Source of the DNA: Chelatococcus sambhunathii
GTDB taxonomy: Bacteria; Pseudomonadota; Alphaproteobacteria; Rhizobiales; Methylopilaceae
DNA: 64,000 bases
Direction: 5' to 3'
Assembly: GCA_031316315.1 (NCBI GenBank)
Contig: JADBEO010000020.1
Coordinates: 1 to 64,000 of the forward strand
Of this stretch, positions 11,099 through 18,487 are shown piece by piece. Under the pieces are notes generated by a model, which searched no databases, was not told where the DNA came from, and worked only from the letters and a program-made list of their open reading frames with translations. The translations under genes were made by a program, and so were the position numbers. The first letter of the stretch is position 1. Every line of letters starts with the position of its first letter.

Positions 11099-12211
11099 AT
11101 GAACCTCACCAGCGACAACATCGCCCCCGCGCACCCGGCCGTGCTCGAGGCTCTCGCCGCCGCGAACAGCGGTCCGGCGCGCCCCTACGGCCATGACGAG
11201 GAGAACGCGCGCGTCGAGGCTCTGCTCTCGGACGTCTTCGAGAAACCGGTCGCGGCCTTCCTCGTCACCACCGGCACCGCCGCCAACGCCCTCTCGCTCG
11301 CCCAGATGACGCCGCCCTGGGGCGCCGTGATCGGCCACGAGGAAGCGCACGTCATGCATGACGAGTGCGGCGCGCCGGAGTTCTTCACCAACGGCGCCAA
11401 GATCGTCGGCGCGCCCGGCCTCGACGGCAAGCTGACGACTGAGACGTTCGGCGGGCTGCTCGGCCGCGACTTCTGGACGCCGCCGACGCATGTGACGCCG
11501 GCCGCGCTGACGCTCAGCCAGGCGACGGAGGCCGGCACGGTCTATCGCCCCGCCGAGATCGGGGCGCTTTCCGAGATCGCTCGCGGCCGCAGAATCCGCG
11601 TCCATATGGATGGCGCGCGGTTCGCGAACGCGGTCGCCTCGACTCACGCCAGTCCGGCGGATCTGACGTGGCGCTCGGGCGTCGAGGCGCTGTCCTTCGG
11701 CTTCACCAAGAACGGCGCCATGGCCGCCGAGGCGATCGTGCTGTTCGCGGAGGATCTAATCCAGAACCTCGCCGAACGGCGCAAGCGCGGCGGCCACACC
11801 TGGTCCAAGGGGCGCTTCATCGCGGCGCAGATCGCCGCGCTGCTCGAGGGCGGGCTGTGGCTCGACCTCGCGCGTTCGGCCAACGCGCGGGCCGCGGAGC
11901 TGGCGCTGGGGCTCGAGGCGCGCGGTCTGCGCACGGCCTTTCCGGTCGAGGCGAACGAGGTCTTCGTCTGGCTGCCCGCCGCGCTGCATGAGGCGCTGAA
12001 GGCGCGAGGCGCGGGCTATTACGTCTGGACGAGCGAATCGATCGCGCCCGAACGCGCAGGCGGGGACGGCGAGGTGATCGCCCGCATGATCGCCTCCTTC
12101 GCGACGACAGGCGCCGAAGTCCAGACGGCCCTCACGGAGATCGACGCCGCACTGGCGGTCGCCGCCCCAAGAAAAAGGGCGCCCCGACCGCTCGGGGCGC
12201 CCCTGTTCTGA
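11099..12211 (+). CDS. Low-specificity L-threonine aldolase (PLP enzyme)
   Basis: Fold type I PLP enzyme that splits threonine or allo-threonine into glycine and acetaldehyde. 370 aa. The PLP-binding Lys is about residue 204 in SFGFTKNGAM, the form found in Pseudomonas-type threonine aldolases; other landmarks are RPYGHDEENARVEAL near the N-terminus, the GTAANALSL segment and HMDGARFANAV (Asp that contacts the PLP nitrogen). It starts 17 bp after vapC, but the VapBC module probably inserted upstream rather than forming a functional operon. The last codons overlap a strong hairpin that serves as terminator for the opposing hsp20 gene. Confidence 0.9.
   Translation: MNLTSDNIAPAHPAVLEALAAANSGPARPYGHDEENARVEALLSDVFEKPVAAFLVTTGTAANALSLAQMTPPWGAVIGHEEAHVMHDECGAPEFFTNGAKIVGAPGLDGKLTTETFGGLLGRDFWTPPTHVTPAALTLSQATEAGTVYRPAEIGALSEIARGRRIRVHMDGARFANAVASTHASPADLTWRSGVEALSFGFTKNGAMAAEAIVLFAEDLIQNLAERRKRGGHTWSKGRFIAAQIAALLEGGLWLDLARSANARAAELALGLEARGLRTAFPVEANEVFVWLPAALHEALKARGAGYYVWTSESIAPERAGGDGEVIARMIASFATTGAEVQTALTEIDAALAVAAPRKRAPRPLGAPLF
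12177..12202 (-). terminator. Rho-independent terminator of hsp20, inside the threonine aldolase 3' end
   Basis: A perfect 10-bp stem (GGGCGCCCCG / CGGGGCGCCC) with a 6-nt loop. Read on the minus strand it is followed by TTTTTC, the classic terminator layout, 25 bp past the hsp20 stop. On the plus strand only a weak T stretch follows. The hairpin is coding for the convergent gene. Confidence 0.8.
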
Positions 12212-12227
12212 CGACCTCCGCCGGGCG

Positions 12228-12701
12228 TCAGGCGGCCTGCTTCTCCACGACCTTCGCGTCGATCGCGGCCGGCTGCGCGCCGGAGCCGATCGGGATCACC
12301 CGCGGCTTCTTGGCCTCGGGGACCTCGCGCACGAGATCGATGTGGAGCAGCCCGTTCTCAAGGCTCGCGCCGGTCACCTGCACATGGTCGGCGAGCTGGA
12401 AGCGTCGCTCGAAGGCGCGGCCAGCGATGCCCTGATGGAGCACCTCGGTCTTCCGCTCCTCGGCCGCCTTCTCGCCGCGCACGGTGAGGGCGTTCTCCTT
12501 GACCTCGATGTTGAGGTCGTTCTCGCCGAAGCCCGCCACCGCGACGGTGATGCGATAGGCGTTCTCGTCGGTGCGCTCGATGTTGTAGGGCGGGTAGCCG
12601 GGCGACGCGTTCTCTCCCCCGGCGACACTGTCGAGCAGCGAAAACAGGCGGTCGAAGCCGACGGTCGAGCGGTAGAGCGGGGTGAGATCGTAGTGGCGCA
12701 T
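12228..12701 (-). CDS. Small heat-shock protein, Hsp20/IbpA family
   Basis: ATP-independent holdase chaperone that binds unfolding proteins in the cytoplasm. From the ATG at 12701 the protein has 157 aa: MRHYDLTPLYRSTVGFDRLF is the conserved alphaproteobacterial IbpA N-terminus, then the alpha-crystallin domain (YNIERTDENAYRITVAVAGF ... EVKENALTVRGEK) and a C-terminal Arg-Val-Ile-Pro-Ile, the IxI-type motif used in oligomer formation. AGGAGG lies 8 nt before this ATG, so the in-frame ATG at 12731 is rejected. No ROSE-type RNA thermometer is obvious in the short leader. Confidence 0.93.
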   Translation of the reverse strand: MRHYDLTPLYRSTVGFDRLFSLLDSVAGGENASPGYPPYNIERTDENAYRITVAVAGFGENDLNIEVKENALTVRGEKAAEERKTEVLHQGIAGRAFERRFQLADHVQVTGASLENGLLHIDLVREVPEAKKPRVIPIGSGAQPAAIDAKVVEKQAA

Positions 12702-12814
12702 TCTGGTATCCTCCTGAAAGAAGCGACACATGGGCGGCCCGCCAGCCTGGCCGGGCCGATTTACGCAACGATCGCAGCCGGTTGGCCTGCGATGCCCTTG
12801 AGATGGTGAGGCGG

Positions 12815-13927
12815 ATGGCGCCGTTCAAGCCCATGACTGTCGCGCGCGGCGCGCTTTCAGGCGGCCGCGCCGGAGCGGCGCTGTCCTCGGCCGCGCGGCG
12901 CGCGAACCTGCTGCTCGACGCGCTCATCCGGAAGCCCGAGCCGGGAGAGACCCGCACGCCGACGTTCCGGCCGGCGCGCGAAGGGCTGGTCGCGGCCGCA
13001 GGCGTTCCGCTTCCCGCCGGCTTCAGGACCCGCACGATCACGACCGCGGACGGCGTCAATCTGCGCGGCGCGTTCTGGCGGCCGGAAGGCGTCGCGCGCG
13101 GCACCGTCTGCCTGTTCCAGGGACGCGCCGAGTTCATCGAGAAGTATGGCGAGGTGGCGGAGGATCTGCTGAAGCGCGGTTTCGCCGTCGCGACCTTCGA
13201 CTGGCGCGGGCAGGGCGGCTCCGACCGTCTCGCCCGCAATCCACTGAAGGGCCACGTCTCCGACTTCGGCGACTATCGCGCCGACGCCGAGGCGATGATG
13301 CGCCAGCTCGCCTTTGCGAGCTGCCCGCCGCCCTTCTTCGCACTGTCGCATTCGGCTTCGGCGCCGGTCCTGGTCGCGCTGGCGGCGCGCCAGCCTCAAT
13401 GGTTCGAGCGGATCGTCCTCGTCGCGCCCATGATCGGCCTCCCGCTCCGACGCGTCGAGTTCTTCGCGCGGGGACTTGCGACCGGCCTCGGAAGCATCGG
13501 CTTTTCCTCGTCCTACATTCCGAGCGGAAGCGGCCGGATCCTCGCGCTCAAGCCGTTCGAGCGAAATCGGGTGACATCCGACCAGACCCGCTACGCGCAG
13601 GCGCAGGCGATCCTCGCCGCGGCGCCGGACCTCGGGATCGGCTCGCCGACGATCGGCTGGGTACACTCGGCCTTCCGCGCGATGACCGCGACGGCGCTTC
13701 CGGGCGTGCCCGAATCCTTCCGAGTGCCGACGCTGGTGCTGAGCGCCGCGCTCGACAGGATCGTGGACCCGCGCGCCAGCGACCGCTTCGCCGCGCGCAT
13801 CCGCGGCGGCGGCCACCTGCTCATCCGCGGCTCGCGCCACGAGATCATGATGGAGCGGGACGAGATACGCGACATGTTCTGGGCCGCGTTCGACGCCTTC
13901 ACGCCCGGCGCGAAGACGCTGGCCTGA
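12815..13927 (+). CDS. Alpha/beta hydrolase, lysophospholipase-like
   Basis: About 370 aa, Hydrolase_4 (monoglyceride lipase/PldB-like) fold. The oxyanion-region segment VCLFQGRAEFIEKYGE and DWRGQGGSDR are typical of this family. The nucleophile elbow is SHSAS rather than the usual GHSMG, with the Ser in the expected place; the late Asp (LDRIVDPRAS) and His (GSRHEI) complete a plausible triad. The start is uncertain: in-frame ATGs lie at 12803, 12815 and 12833 and a TTG at 12782, with no strong Shine-Dalgarno. Substrate unknown; membrane lysophospholipid or monoacylglycerol hydrolysis is the family-based guess. Confidence 0.82.
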   Translation: MAPFKPMTVARGALSGGRAGAALSSAARRANLLLDALIRKPEPGETRTPTFRPAREGLVAAAGVPLPAGFRTRTITTADGVNLRGAFWRPEGVARGTVCLFQGRAEFIEKYGEVAEDLLKRGFAVATFDWRGQGGSDRLARNPLKGHVSDFGDYRADAEAMMRQLAFASCPPPFFALSHSASAPVLVALAARQPQWFERIVLVAPMIGLPLRRVEFFARGLATGLGSIGFSSSYIPSGSGRILALKPFERNRVTSDQTRYAQAQAILAAAPDLGIGSPTIGWVHSAFRAMTATALPGVPESFRVPTLVLSAALDRIVDPRASDRFAARIRGGGHLLIRGSRHEIMMERDEIRDMFWAAFDAFTPGAKTLA

Positions 13928-13934
13928 CCGACGG

Positions 13935-14720
13935 TCAGCCGCGGGCGAGAAGCTCCATCGCCGCTTCGTGCACGCGCTTGTCGCCGGCCGCGATGATGCG
14001 GCCGCCATTGGTTGCGGGCTGGCCGTCCCAGGTCGTGACGATTCCCCCAGCGCCTTGGACGATCGGAATCAGCGCCGTGATGTCGAAGGGCTTCAGGTCC
14101 GCCTCGACGACTAGATCGAGATGGCCGGCGGCGAGCATGGCGTAGGCGTAGCAGTCGCCGCCCCAGCGCATCTGCCTCACCGAGCCCGCCACGCGGTCGA
14201 AGGAGGAGCGCTCGCCCTCGTCGAACATGGTCGGCGTCGTCGACATCAGCATCGCGTCCTCGAGCCCCGCGCAGGCCCGCGCGCGCAGGCGTCTGGGGCC
14301 GTTGCGCCCGCGATAGCTCGCCGACCTGCCGTCTCCAAAGAATTTTTCGCCGATGAAGGGCTGGTGCATCATCCCGTAGCACGGCGAACCGTTGCGGGTT
14401 AGGCCGATCAGCGTGCCCCAGACCGGCAGTCCGAGGATGAACGACTTGGTGCCGTCGATCGGGTCGAGCACCCAGACATATTCCGCGTCGGTCGCGACGT
14501 CGTCGAACTCCTCGCCCACCACGCCGTGGCGCGGGAAGGTGCGGCGGATCAGCTCCCGCATCACGCTCTCGGCCGCCTTGTCCGCGGCGGTCACCGGGTC
14601 GAAGCCCCGCGACGAGCGCTTGTCCTCGACGGAAAGGGCGGTGCGGAAGAACGGCAGGATCGCCTCGCCGGAGGCGTCGGCGAGGCGGTCGACGAAGGCG
14701 GCGAAATCGACTGCGGTCAT
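13935..14720 (-). CDS. hisN: Inositol-monophosphatase-family phosphatase, probable histidinol-phosphatase
   Basis: 261-aa Mg2+-dependent phosphatase. Motifs: GEEFDD (metal-binding Glu), VWVLDPIDGTKSF (WxxDPxDGT, three metal ligands) and a late GDCYAYAMLAAGHLDLVVE block. The LDPIDGTKSFI form and the GDCYAY block are characteristic of HisN-type histidinol-phosphate phosphatases, which provide the last phosphatase step of histidine synthesis in many alphaproteobacteria; a SuhB-type inositol-1-phosphatase is the alternative. The start ATG overlaps the stop of an upstream 6-codon mini-ORF (see 14717-14737). A small RNA of the suhB/mmgR type lies just upstream, on the other strand. Confidence 0.85.
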   Translation of the reverse strand: MTAVDFAAFVDRLADASGEAILPFFRTALSVEDKRSSRGFDPVTAADKAAESVMRELIRRTFPRHGVVGEEFDDVATDAEYVWVLDPIDGTKSFILGLPVWGTLIGLTRNGSPCYGMMHQPFIGEKFFGDGRSASYRGRNGPRRLRARACAGLEDAMLMSTTPTMFDEGERSSFDRVAGSVRQMRWGGDCYAYAMLAAGHLDLVVEADLKPFDITALIPIVQGAGGIVTTWDGQPATNGGRIIAAGDKRVHEAAMELLARG

Positions 14721-14737
14721 GCGTCCGTCCTAGTCAT
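14717..14737 (-). promoter_or_regulatory. Six-codon mini-ORF overlapping the hisN start
   Basis: The segment GGACGCATGAC with its upstream purines occurs twice in tandem in front of hisN. The first copy opens ATG-Thr-Arg-Thr-Asp-Ala-stop, and its TGA overlaps the hisN ATG (ATGA). It may be only a by-product of a small tandem duplication of the translation start, or a coupling leader peptide. Confidence 0.35.
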
Positions 14738-14942
14738 GCGTCCTTCCTGCAAGCGAATCCGCGCCGATCGGATCACGTGACGTTTCGAAGTCGCGCGGAG
14801 GCGCTCGTCATGAACCAAGGATCCGGTTTATGGCGGCGAACTTGCCCGGCTTTCTGGTCCTGAACAACGTCCCCGACGGGCGGACTTGCTCTAGCGGAGC
14901 GCGCTCGCGGCGTCCAACTCATTGCCCGACAAGACAAAAAGA

Positions 14943-14982
14943 AATCGCCGGATTGTGCGACAGGCCGTCGCATCCGGCGATT
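14943..14982 (-). terminator. Long stem-loop with T-tract on the minus strand
   Basis: Arms AATCGCCGGAT (14943-14953) and ATCCGGCGATT (14972-14982) pair perfectly over 11 bp, and an inner GCGAC/GTCGC pair extends the stem. On the minus strand it is followed by TTTCTTTTTGTC, so it reads as an intrinsic terminator for leftward transcripts such as the one from the N-formylglutamate amidohydrolase gene. Confidence 0.6.
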
Positions 14983-15026
14983 AAAAGATTTTGCCCTTGC
15001 TTTTTGTGCAGCGCAGCCGCATCTTT

Positions 15027-15054
15027 TTGCAGCGCGGCATTGCGATCTTATGAT
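15027..15054 (+). promoter_or_regulatory. Sigma-70-type promoter of the small RNA
   Basis: TTGCAG (15027-15032) and TATGAT (15049-15054) are separated by 16 bp, giving a predicted transcription start near 15061. Two hexamers close to consensus right in front of a compact stem-loop/terminator unit, with no ORF, support an RNA gene. Confidence 0.6.
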
Positions 15055-15060
15055 CGTTCT

Positions 15061-15130
15061 GTCGCTGCCCTCCTTGGGCGTTTCCTCCCTAGACTTGGGC
15101 CGTTCGCTTTATGCGGACGGCCTTTTTTAT
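15061..15130 (+). ncRNA. Small RNA resembling the alphaproteobacterial suhB/mmgR family
   Basis: A transcript of about 70 nt. A small hairpin (GCCC/GGGC, 15067-15079) is followed by a single-stranded core TTTCCTCCCTAGACTTGG (15081-15098) and a 10-bp terminator stem (15098-15107 with 15113-15122) ending in six Ts. An anti-Shine-Dalgarno-like CCTCCC followed by a strong terminator is the layout of the Rfam suhB/mmgR (alpha-r8) sRNA family, which was named after a neighbouring suhB-type phosphatase gene; here hisN/suhB-family DNA is next door. In Sinorhizobium MmgR limits polyhydroxybutyrate granules. Family assignment is from memory of the consensus; a covariance-model scan would settle it. Confidence 0.62.
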
Positions 15131-15221
15131 TGGTTTTCGTCCAGGCCGGCGGACATTGGCGGGACGCCGCGCCTTTTGCAAGGATTTTTCTATCATACGA
15201 TCGACGCGGCGGACCGCAGCG

Positions 15222-16115
15222 TCATTCCGCGGCTGCTCGCACTCTGCCGAGAGAGCCGAACGGGGCGGTCGCGACGCGCTCGACGACGCCAGCGAGACGC
15301 GCGGCGAGATCCTCGAAATCTGGCCGTTTTACGTGCCGTTGCTCGTCCATGTAGATCGCGCGGTTGATCTCGATCTGGAGCGCGTGGAGGTCGCTCGCGG
15401 GGGCGCCGTAATGTTCGGTGATGTAGCCGCCGGCATAGGGGCGGTTGCGGGTCGTCTCCAGGCCGAGGCTGCGGAACTCCTGCTCCACGAAATCGACGAT
15501 CGCCGGCGAACAGCTCGCGCCGTAGCGGTCCCCGAGGACGACGTCGGCCCGGGCGCGCTCGTCGCGCGCGAGGCCGACCGACGGCATCGAGTGGCAGTCG
15601 ATCAGCAGCGCGACGCCGTGCAGGCGGTAGGCGCGCGCGACCAGCCGCTTCAGCGCCCGGTGATAAGGCTTGTAGATTGTCTCGATCCGCTCCAGCGCCT
15701 CGCTGACCGGCAGGCGGGCGCCGTAGATCTCCTGGGCCTCTCCGACGATCCGCGCGATAGTTCCGAGCCCGCCGGCGACCCGCAGGGAACGGGTGTTGGC
15801 GAAGGGCGGCAGACGCCCGTCGAACATGCGCGGATCGAGCTCGTACGGCTCGCGGTTGACATCGAGGAAGGCGCGGGGGAAGTGAGCCCTCATCAACGGC
15901 GCTCCAAACTGGGGCGCGCAGGCGAAGAGCTCGTCGACGAAGGCGTCCTCGGACCGCCTGAGCGCGCGCGCGTCGAGGCGGGAGGACGCCAGGAAGCTGG
16001 CCGGATAGCGCGCTCCGGAATGCGGCGAGTTGAACACGACCGGGGAGGCGCGTTCGGACGGCTCGAGGATATCGAAGGCCGGCTCGATTTCGCCCGCGGT
16101 CTTCCAGGCCGTCAC
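15222..16115 (-). CDS. N-formylglutamate amidohydrolase
   Basis: 297 aa, FGase family (HutG-like zinc hydrolase) that releases formate from N-formyl-L-glutamate. Signatures: VFNSPHSGARYP, DVNREPYELDPRMF, IDCHSMP (metal ligands) and the late EINRAIYMDE. The GTG at 16115 is preceded by GGAGG and gives the family N-terminus; an upstream in-frame ATG at 16160 has no such support. No other histidine-utilisation gene is nearby. Instead the gene is divergent from cpdR, an arrangement I recall in other alphaproteobacteria, so its cellular role may not be histidine breakdown. Confidence 0.88.
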   Translation of the reverse strand: MTAWKTAGEIEPAFDILEPSERASPVVFNSPHSGARYPASFLASSRLDARALRRSEDAFVDELFACAPQFGAPLMRAHFPRAFLDVNREPYELDPRMFDGRLPPFANTRSLRVAGGLGTIARIVGEAQEIYGARLPVSEALERIETIYKPYHRALKRLVARAYRLHGVALLIDCHSMPSVGLARDERARADVVLGDRYGASCSPAIVDFVEQEFRSLGLETTRNRPYAGGYITEHYGAPASDLHALQIEINRAIYMDEQRHVKRPDFEDLAARLAGVVERVATAPFGSLGRVRAAAE

Positions 16116-16275
16116 GCGTGCTGATCCTCCGTTAACAGGGGCCGGTCCAAGACGGAGCATCGCCCATCGCAGACGCTCCTGTCCATCGCCCGCAGGCGCG
16201 AAACGATCTGTTTACCTTGATCGCGCCTTATGAAATGAATCGTCCCCGCATGGGACATTTGAGAGTCGCAATCCC

Positions 16276-16644
16276 GTGAATCCGAGCTCGAAGATCCTTC
16301 TCGCCGAAGATGACGACGACATGCGCCGGTTCCTCGTGAGGGCGCTCGAGAACGCCGGTCATTCGGTGGTCGCCTTCGACAACGGCCTGTCCGCCTATCA
16401 CCGGCTGCGCGAAGAACCGTTCGAGCTGCTGCTGACCGATATCGTGATGCCAGAAATGGACGGGATCGAGCTCGCGCGCCGCGCGACCCAGCTCGATCCG
16501 GACATCAAGGTCATGTTCATCACGGGCTTCGCCGCGGTCGCGCTCAATCCCGATTCGCAGACGCCCAAGGACGCGAAAATCCTGTCGAAGCCGTTCCACC
16601 TGCGCGAATTGGTGAGCGAAGTCGACAAGCTGCTCGCGGCCTGA
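16276..16644 (+). CDS. cpdR: Single-domain response regulator CpdR, ClpXP adaptor
   Basis: 122-aa receiver-only protein. KILLAEDDDDMRRFLVRALE, LLLTDIVMPEMDGIELARRA (phospho-acceptor Asp about residue 55), MFITGFAAVALNPDS and LSKPFHLRELV (Lys of beta-5) match CpdR closely, and the C-terminal Ala-Ala is typical of it. Unphosphorylated CpdR primes ClpXP for degradation of cell-cycle proteins such as PdeA and, with RcdA and PopA, CtrA; phosphorylation through the CckA-ChpT relay switches it off. The GTG at 16276 is the start. RcdA, the next adaptor in the same hierarchy, is also in this window (46720). Confidence 0.93.
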   Translation: MNPSSKILLAEDDDDMRRFLVRALENAGHSVVAFDNGLSAYHRLREEPFELLLTDIVMPEMDGIELARRATQLDPDIKVMFITGFAAVALNPDSQTPKDAKILSKPFHLRELVSEVDKLLAA

Positions 16645-16684
16645 CCTGCTCCGGCTGACCTCACGCGACACGGTCCCGCCCGCG

Positions 16685-16867
16685 ATGATCGCGGCGGCCG
16701 TTTTCCTGTGGGCGACGGGCCTTCCGGATCGCTGGGGATTCGTCGGCGCGAGCCAGGGCCTCGGGCTCGGCGCCGCCGTCTCAGCGCCGCTCTGGCTGCT
16801 TTCCCTGTTCCGCCGGGCGCGCTCCGAGCCCGGCGACGCCGCGGATTCCGACGATGCGCGGCCGTGA
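16685..16867 (+). CDS. Possible small membrane protein
   Basis: 60 aa with hydrophobic stretches at about residues 2-12 and 20-42, then a charged tail. No Shine-Dalgarno precedes the ATG, which sits inside a short palindrome, so it may not be translated. It fills the gap between cpdR and tRNA-Val. No family recognised. Confidence 0.3.
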   Translation: MIAAAVFLWATGLPDRWGFVGASQGLGLGAAVSAPLWLLSLFRRARSEPGDAADSDDARP

Positions 16868-16952
16868 CCGTGGAGCCGCTTGCGGCGTCCGGATCGATCC
16901 GCTATAGCCCGCGGGCGTCGCCGGACCGTCCCGCTCCGGCGAACCGAATTTC

Positions 16953-17027
16953 GGGCGTGTAGCTCAGCGGGAGAGCACTACCTTGACATGGTAGGGGTCA
17001 CAGGTTCGATCCCTGTCACGCCCACCA
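16953..17027 (+). tRNA. tRNA-Val (anticodon GAC)
   Basis: 75 nt including an encoded CCA. Acceptor arms GGGCGTG and CACGCCC pair fully; the anticodon loop TTGACAT reads GAC; the T-arm is GTTCGATC. It is followed 6 nt later by a strong terminator. Confidence 0.97.
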
Positions 17028-17033
17028 CTTTCG

Positions 17034-17069
17034 AAAAAGGGGTCCGGCCATCGGCCGGACCCCTTTTTT
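17034..17069. terminator. Bidirectional rho-independent terminator after tRNA-Val
   Basis: A near-perfect palindrome: five As, GGGGTCCGGCC, a 3-nt loop, GGCCGGACCCC, six Ts. The A-run before and the T-run after make it functional on both strands, serving tRNA-Val (plus) and the GT10 gene (minus). Confidence 0.9.
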
Positions 17070-17093
17070 GCTCCGATGGCCGAACCATGAGCG

Positions 17094-18107
17094 TCAGTCG
17101 ACCGAATCGGCCACAGCGGCCTCGGCGGCGTTTTCCGCTATCGACAGCGCTGGCGGCTTCATGGATTCGAGGAACCGCTTCAGCCTCAGCATCGAGTGTC
17201 GGCGGGACACGCCCCTGAAGCGGCGCGCTAAGGCGTAGTTGTAAACCTCGCGACAGACGTTCACCCGACGGATGTATTCGTGCACAGGCATGGCCTCGAC
17301 GAACTCGCCGAGTTGCTCTGCGGTCTTGAACTGGGAGCCGTCGATGAAGCTGTGGGACGGGAAGGCCTGATAGATGGTGTCGTTGGCGAAGTAGATCGGC
17401 AGGCATCCGCCCTGGATTCCCTGCCAAATCTTCTCCGTGACATAATAGTCGGAGATGCAGTTCTCGTAGGCGAGCGTGAAGTTCGAATGCGCCAGAAAGG
17501 CGTGTTTGGCGTCGAGCGCGCCTTTGACGTAGCGGCTTTCTCCCTCCGAGACCCCTTCCGGCCACCCGCGCCCGATCAATCTGAGGCGGCCGAGCTGATG
17601 AAGCTCCAGAGCGAGGTTCTGCCGCGTCGCGTAGAGCGAGATACTCGACCCGTCGACGAGCGCATCGAACTTCTTGAAGGAGGCGACGAAGGTGATCAGT
17701 TTGTCGCTGAAGCCGACGTTCAGGTCCTGCTCGCCCCGGAGCAGGCTTAGCGGCTGCCCCGTTGGTCCGTAATAATAGTTGTCCGTATAGATCAGTCCGC
17801 TATGCGCGTTGAAAATAAAGAGCGGGCAGCCGCGGCCGAAATGTTTCTGATGCAGAAACTCCATGAACGTCGGGGTGACGTCGAAGAACGGCTCATGCGT
17901 CCAAAGTAGGTGGAATTTCCCGGGGCGTACGGCGTCGGGCTTAAACAGATATTTGCGCCGGCCGACGATGCAGTCCGCCTCGTCCGGCGAGTCGACGATT
18001 TCGACGCCAAGTTCGACGAGCTTGCCATCTTCCGCGAAGGGCGTGCTGTCCATCGGATCGAGCCGAAAAACCCGAAGCGGGGCAGGCGCACTGAGAACGT
18101 GTTCCAT
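17094..18107 (-). CDS. Glycosyltransferase family 10 (alpha-1,3-fucosyltransferase-like)
   Basis: 337 aa. Residues 209-242 carry the GT10 donor-binding signature: FTLAYENCISDYYVTEKIWQ, followed by GGCLPIYFA, matching the FxLxxENsxxxDYVTEK...G-x-P-V/I pattern that binds GDP-fucose. The N-terminal half (GKFHLLWTHEPFF, NAHSGLIYTDN) would bind the acceptor. The predicted reaction is transfer of fucose or a related deoxysugar to a surface glycan; the acceptor is unknown. No nucleotide-sugar or LPS genes flank it, and it sits alone beside tRNA-Val with a visibly lower GC content than its neighbours, so lateral acquisition is plausible. Confidence 0.85.
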   Translation of the reverse strand: MEHVLSAPAPLRVFRLDPMDSTPFAEDGKLVELGVEIVDSPDEADCIVGRRKYLFKPDAVRPGKFHLLWTHEPFFDVTPTFMEFLHQKHFGRGCPLFIFNAHSGLIYTDNYYYGPTGQPLSLLRGEQDLNVGFSDKLITFVASFKKFDALVDGSSISLYATRQNLALELHQLGRLRLIGRGWPEGVSEGESRYVKGALDAKHAFLAHSNFTLAYENCISDYYVTEKIWQGIQGGCLPIYFANDTIYQAFPSHSFIDGSQFKTAEQLGEFVEAMPVHEYIRRVNVCREVYNYALARRFRGVSRRHSMLRLKRFLESMKPPALSIAENAAEAAVADSVD

Positions 18108-18487
18108 CGAAGATCAAACGCTAAAAGTAAACGAGGCCGAGGGTTGTGGTTGAAGCCGTCCGCATACGCAAGTCTGACAATGCCGTGCGCGCCGAAAGAC
18201 GCCACGCTACAGCGTGCATTTGACGAAAGCAGGCGAGGGAATCGACGGCGCTCCCTCCTTTCGGCTCCCCCGGGCCGACGTCGGCTGGGCGAAGTCCCGA
18301 TCTGAGACCGCCGGTCCCGCAGGCGCAATGGAAACCTTCGTTTCCCCGTCGTACGGTTCAGCGGCGCGACTTTGCGGTCACGGTTCGGCGCGTGCGGCGG
18401 AGCTGACAAGTCCCGGGCGCTCTGCGCGCATCCCGGTTTTCCGCCGGGTCCGCCTCGGCTCGCCCTGAATAGGCTGGACCGGCCTGG
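18108..18487. other. Gene-free region between GT10 and the receiver gene
   Basis: No convincing ORF, RNA gene or long repeat is seen. The part next to the GT10 start is AT-richer and probably carries its promoter; the part next to the receiver stop contains a short CCCGG/CCGGG stem that may end that transcript. Confidence 0.4.

Noticed and set aside
16679-16702. A terminator for cpdR
   Set aside because: A short CCGCGA/TCGCGG palindrome is followed by only four Ts several bases later; too weak to call.
16953-18107. A prophage or integrative element at tRNA-Val
   Set aside because: No integrase and no second copy of the tRNA 3' end are visible; only one GT10 gene is unusual.
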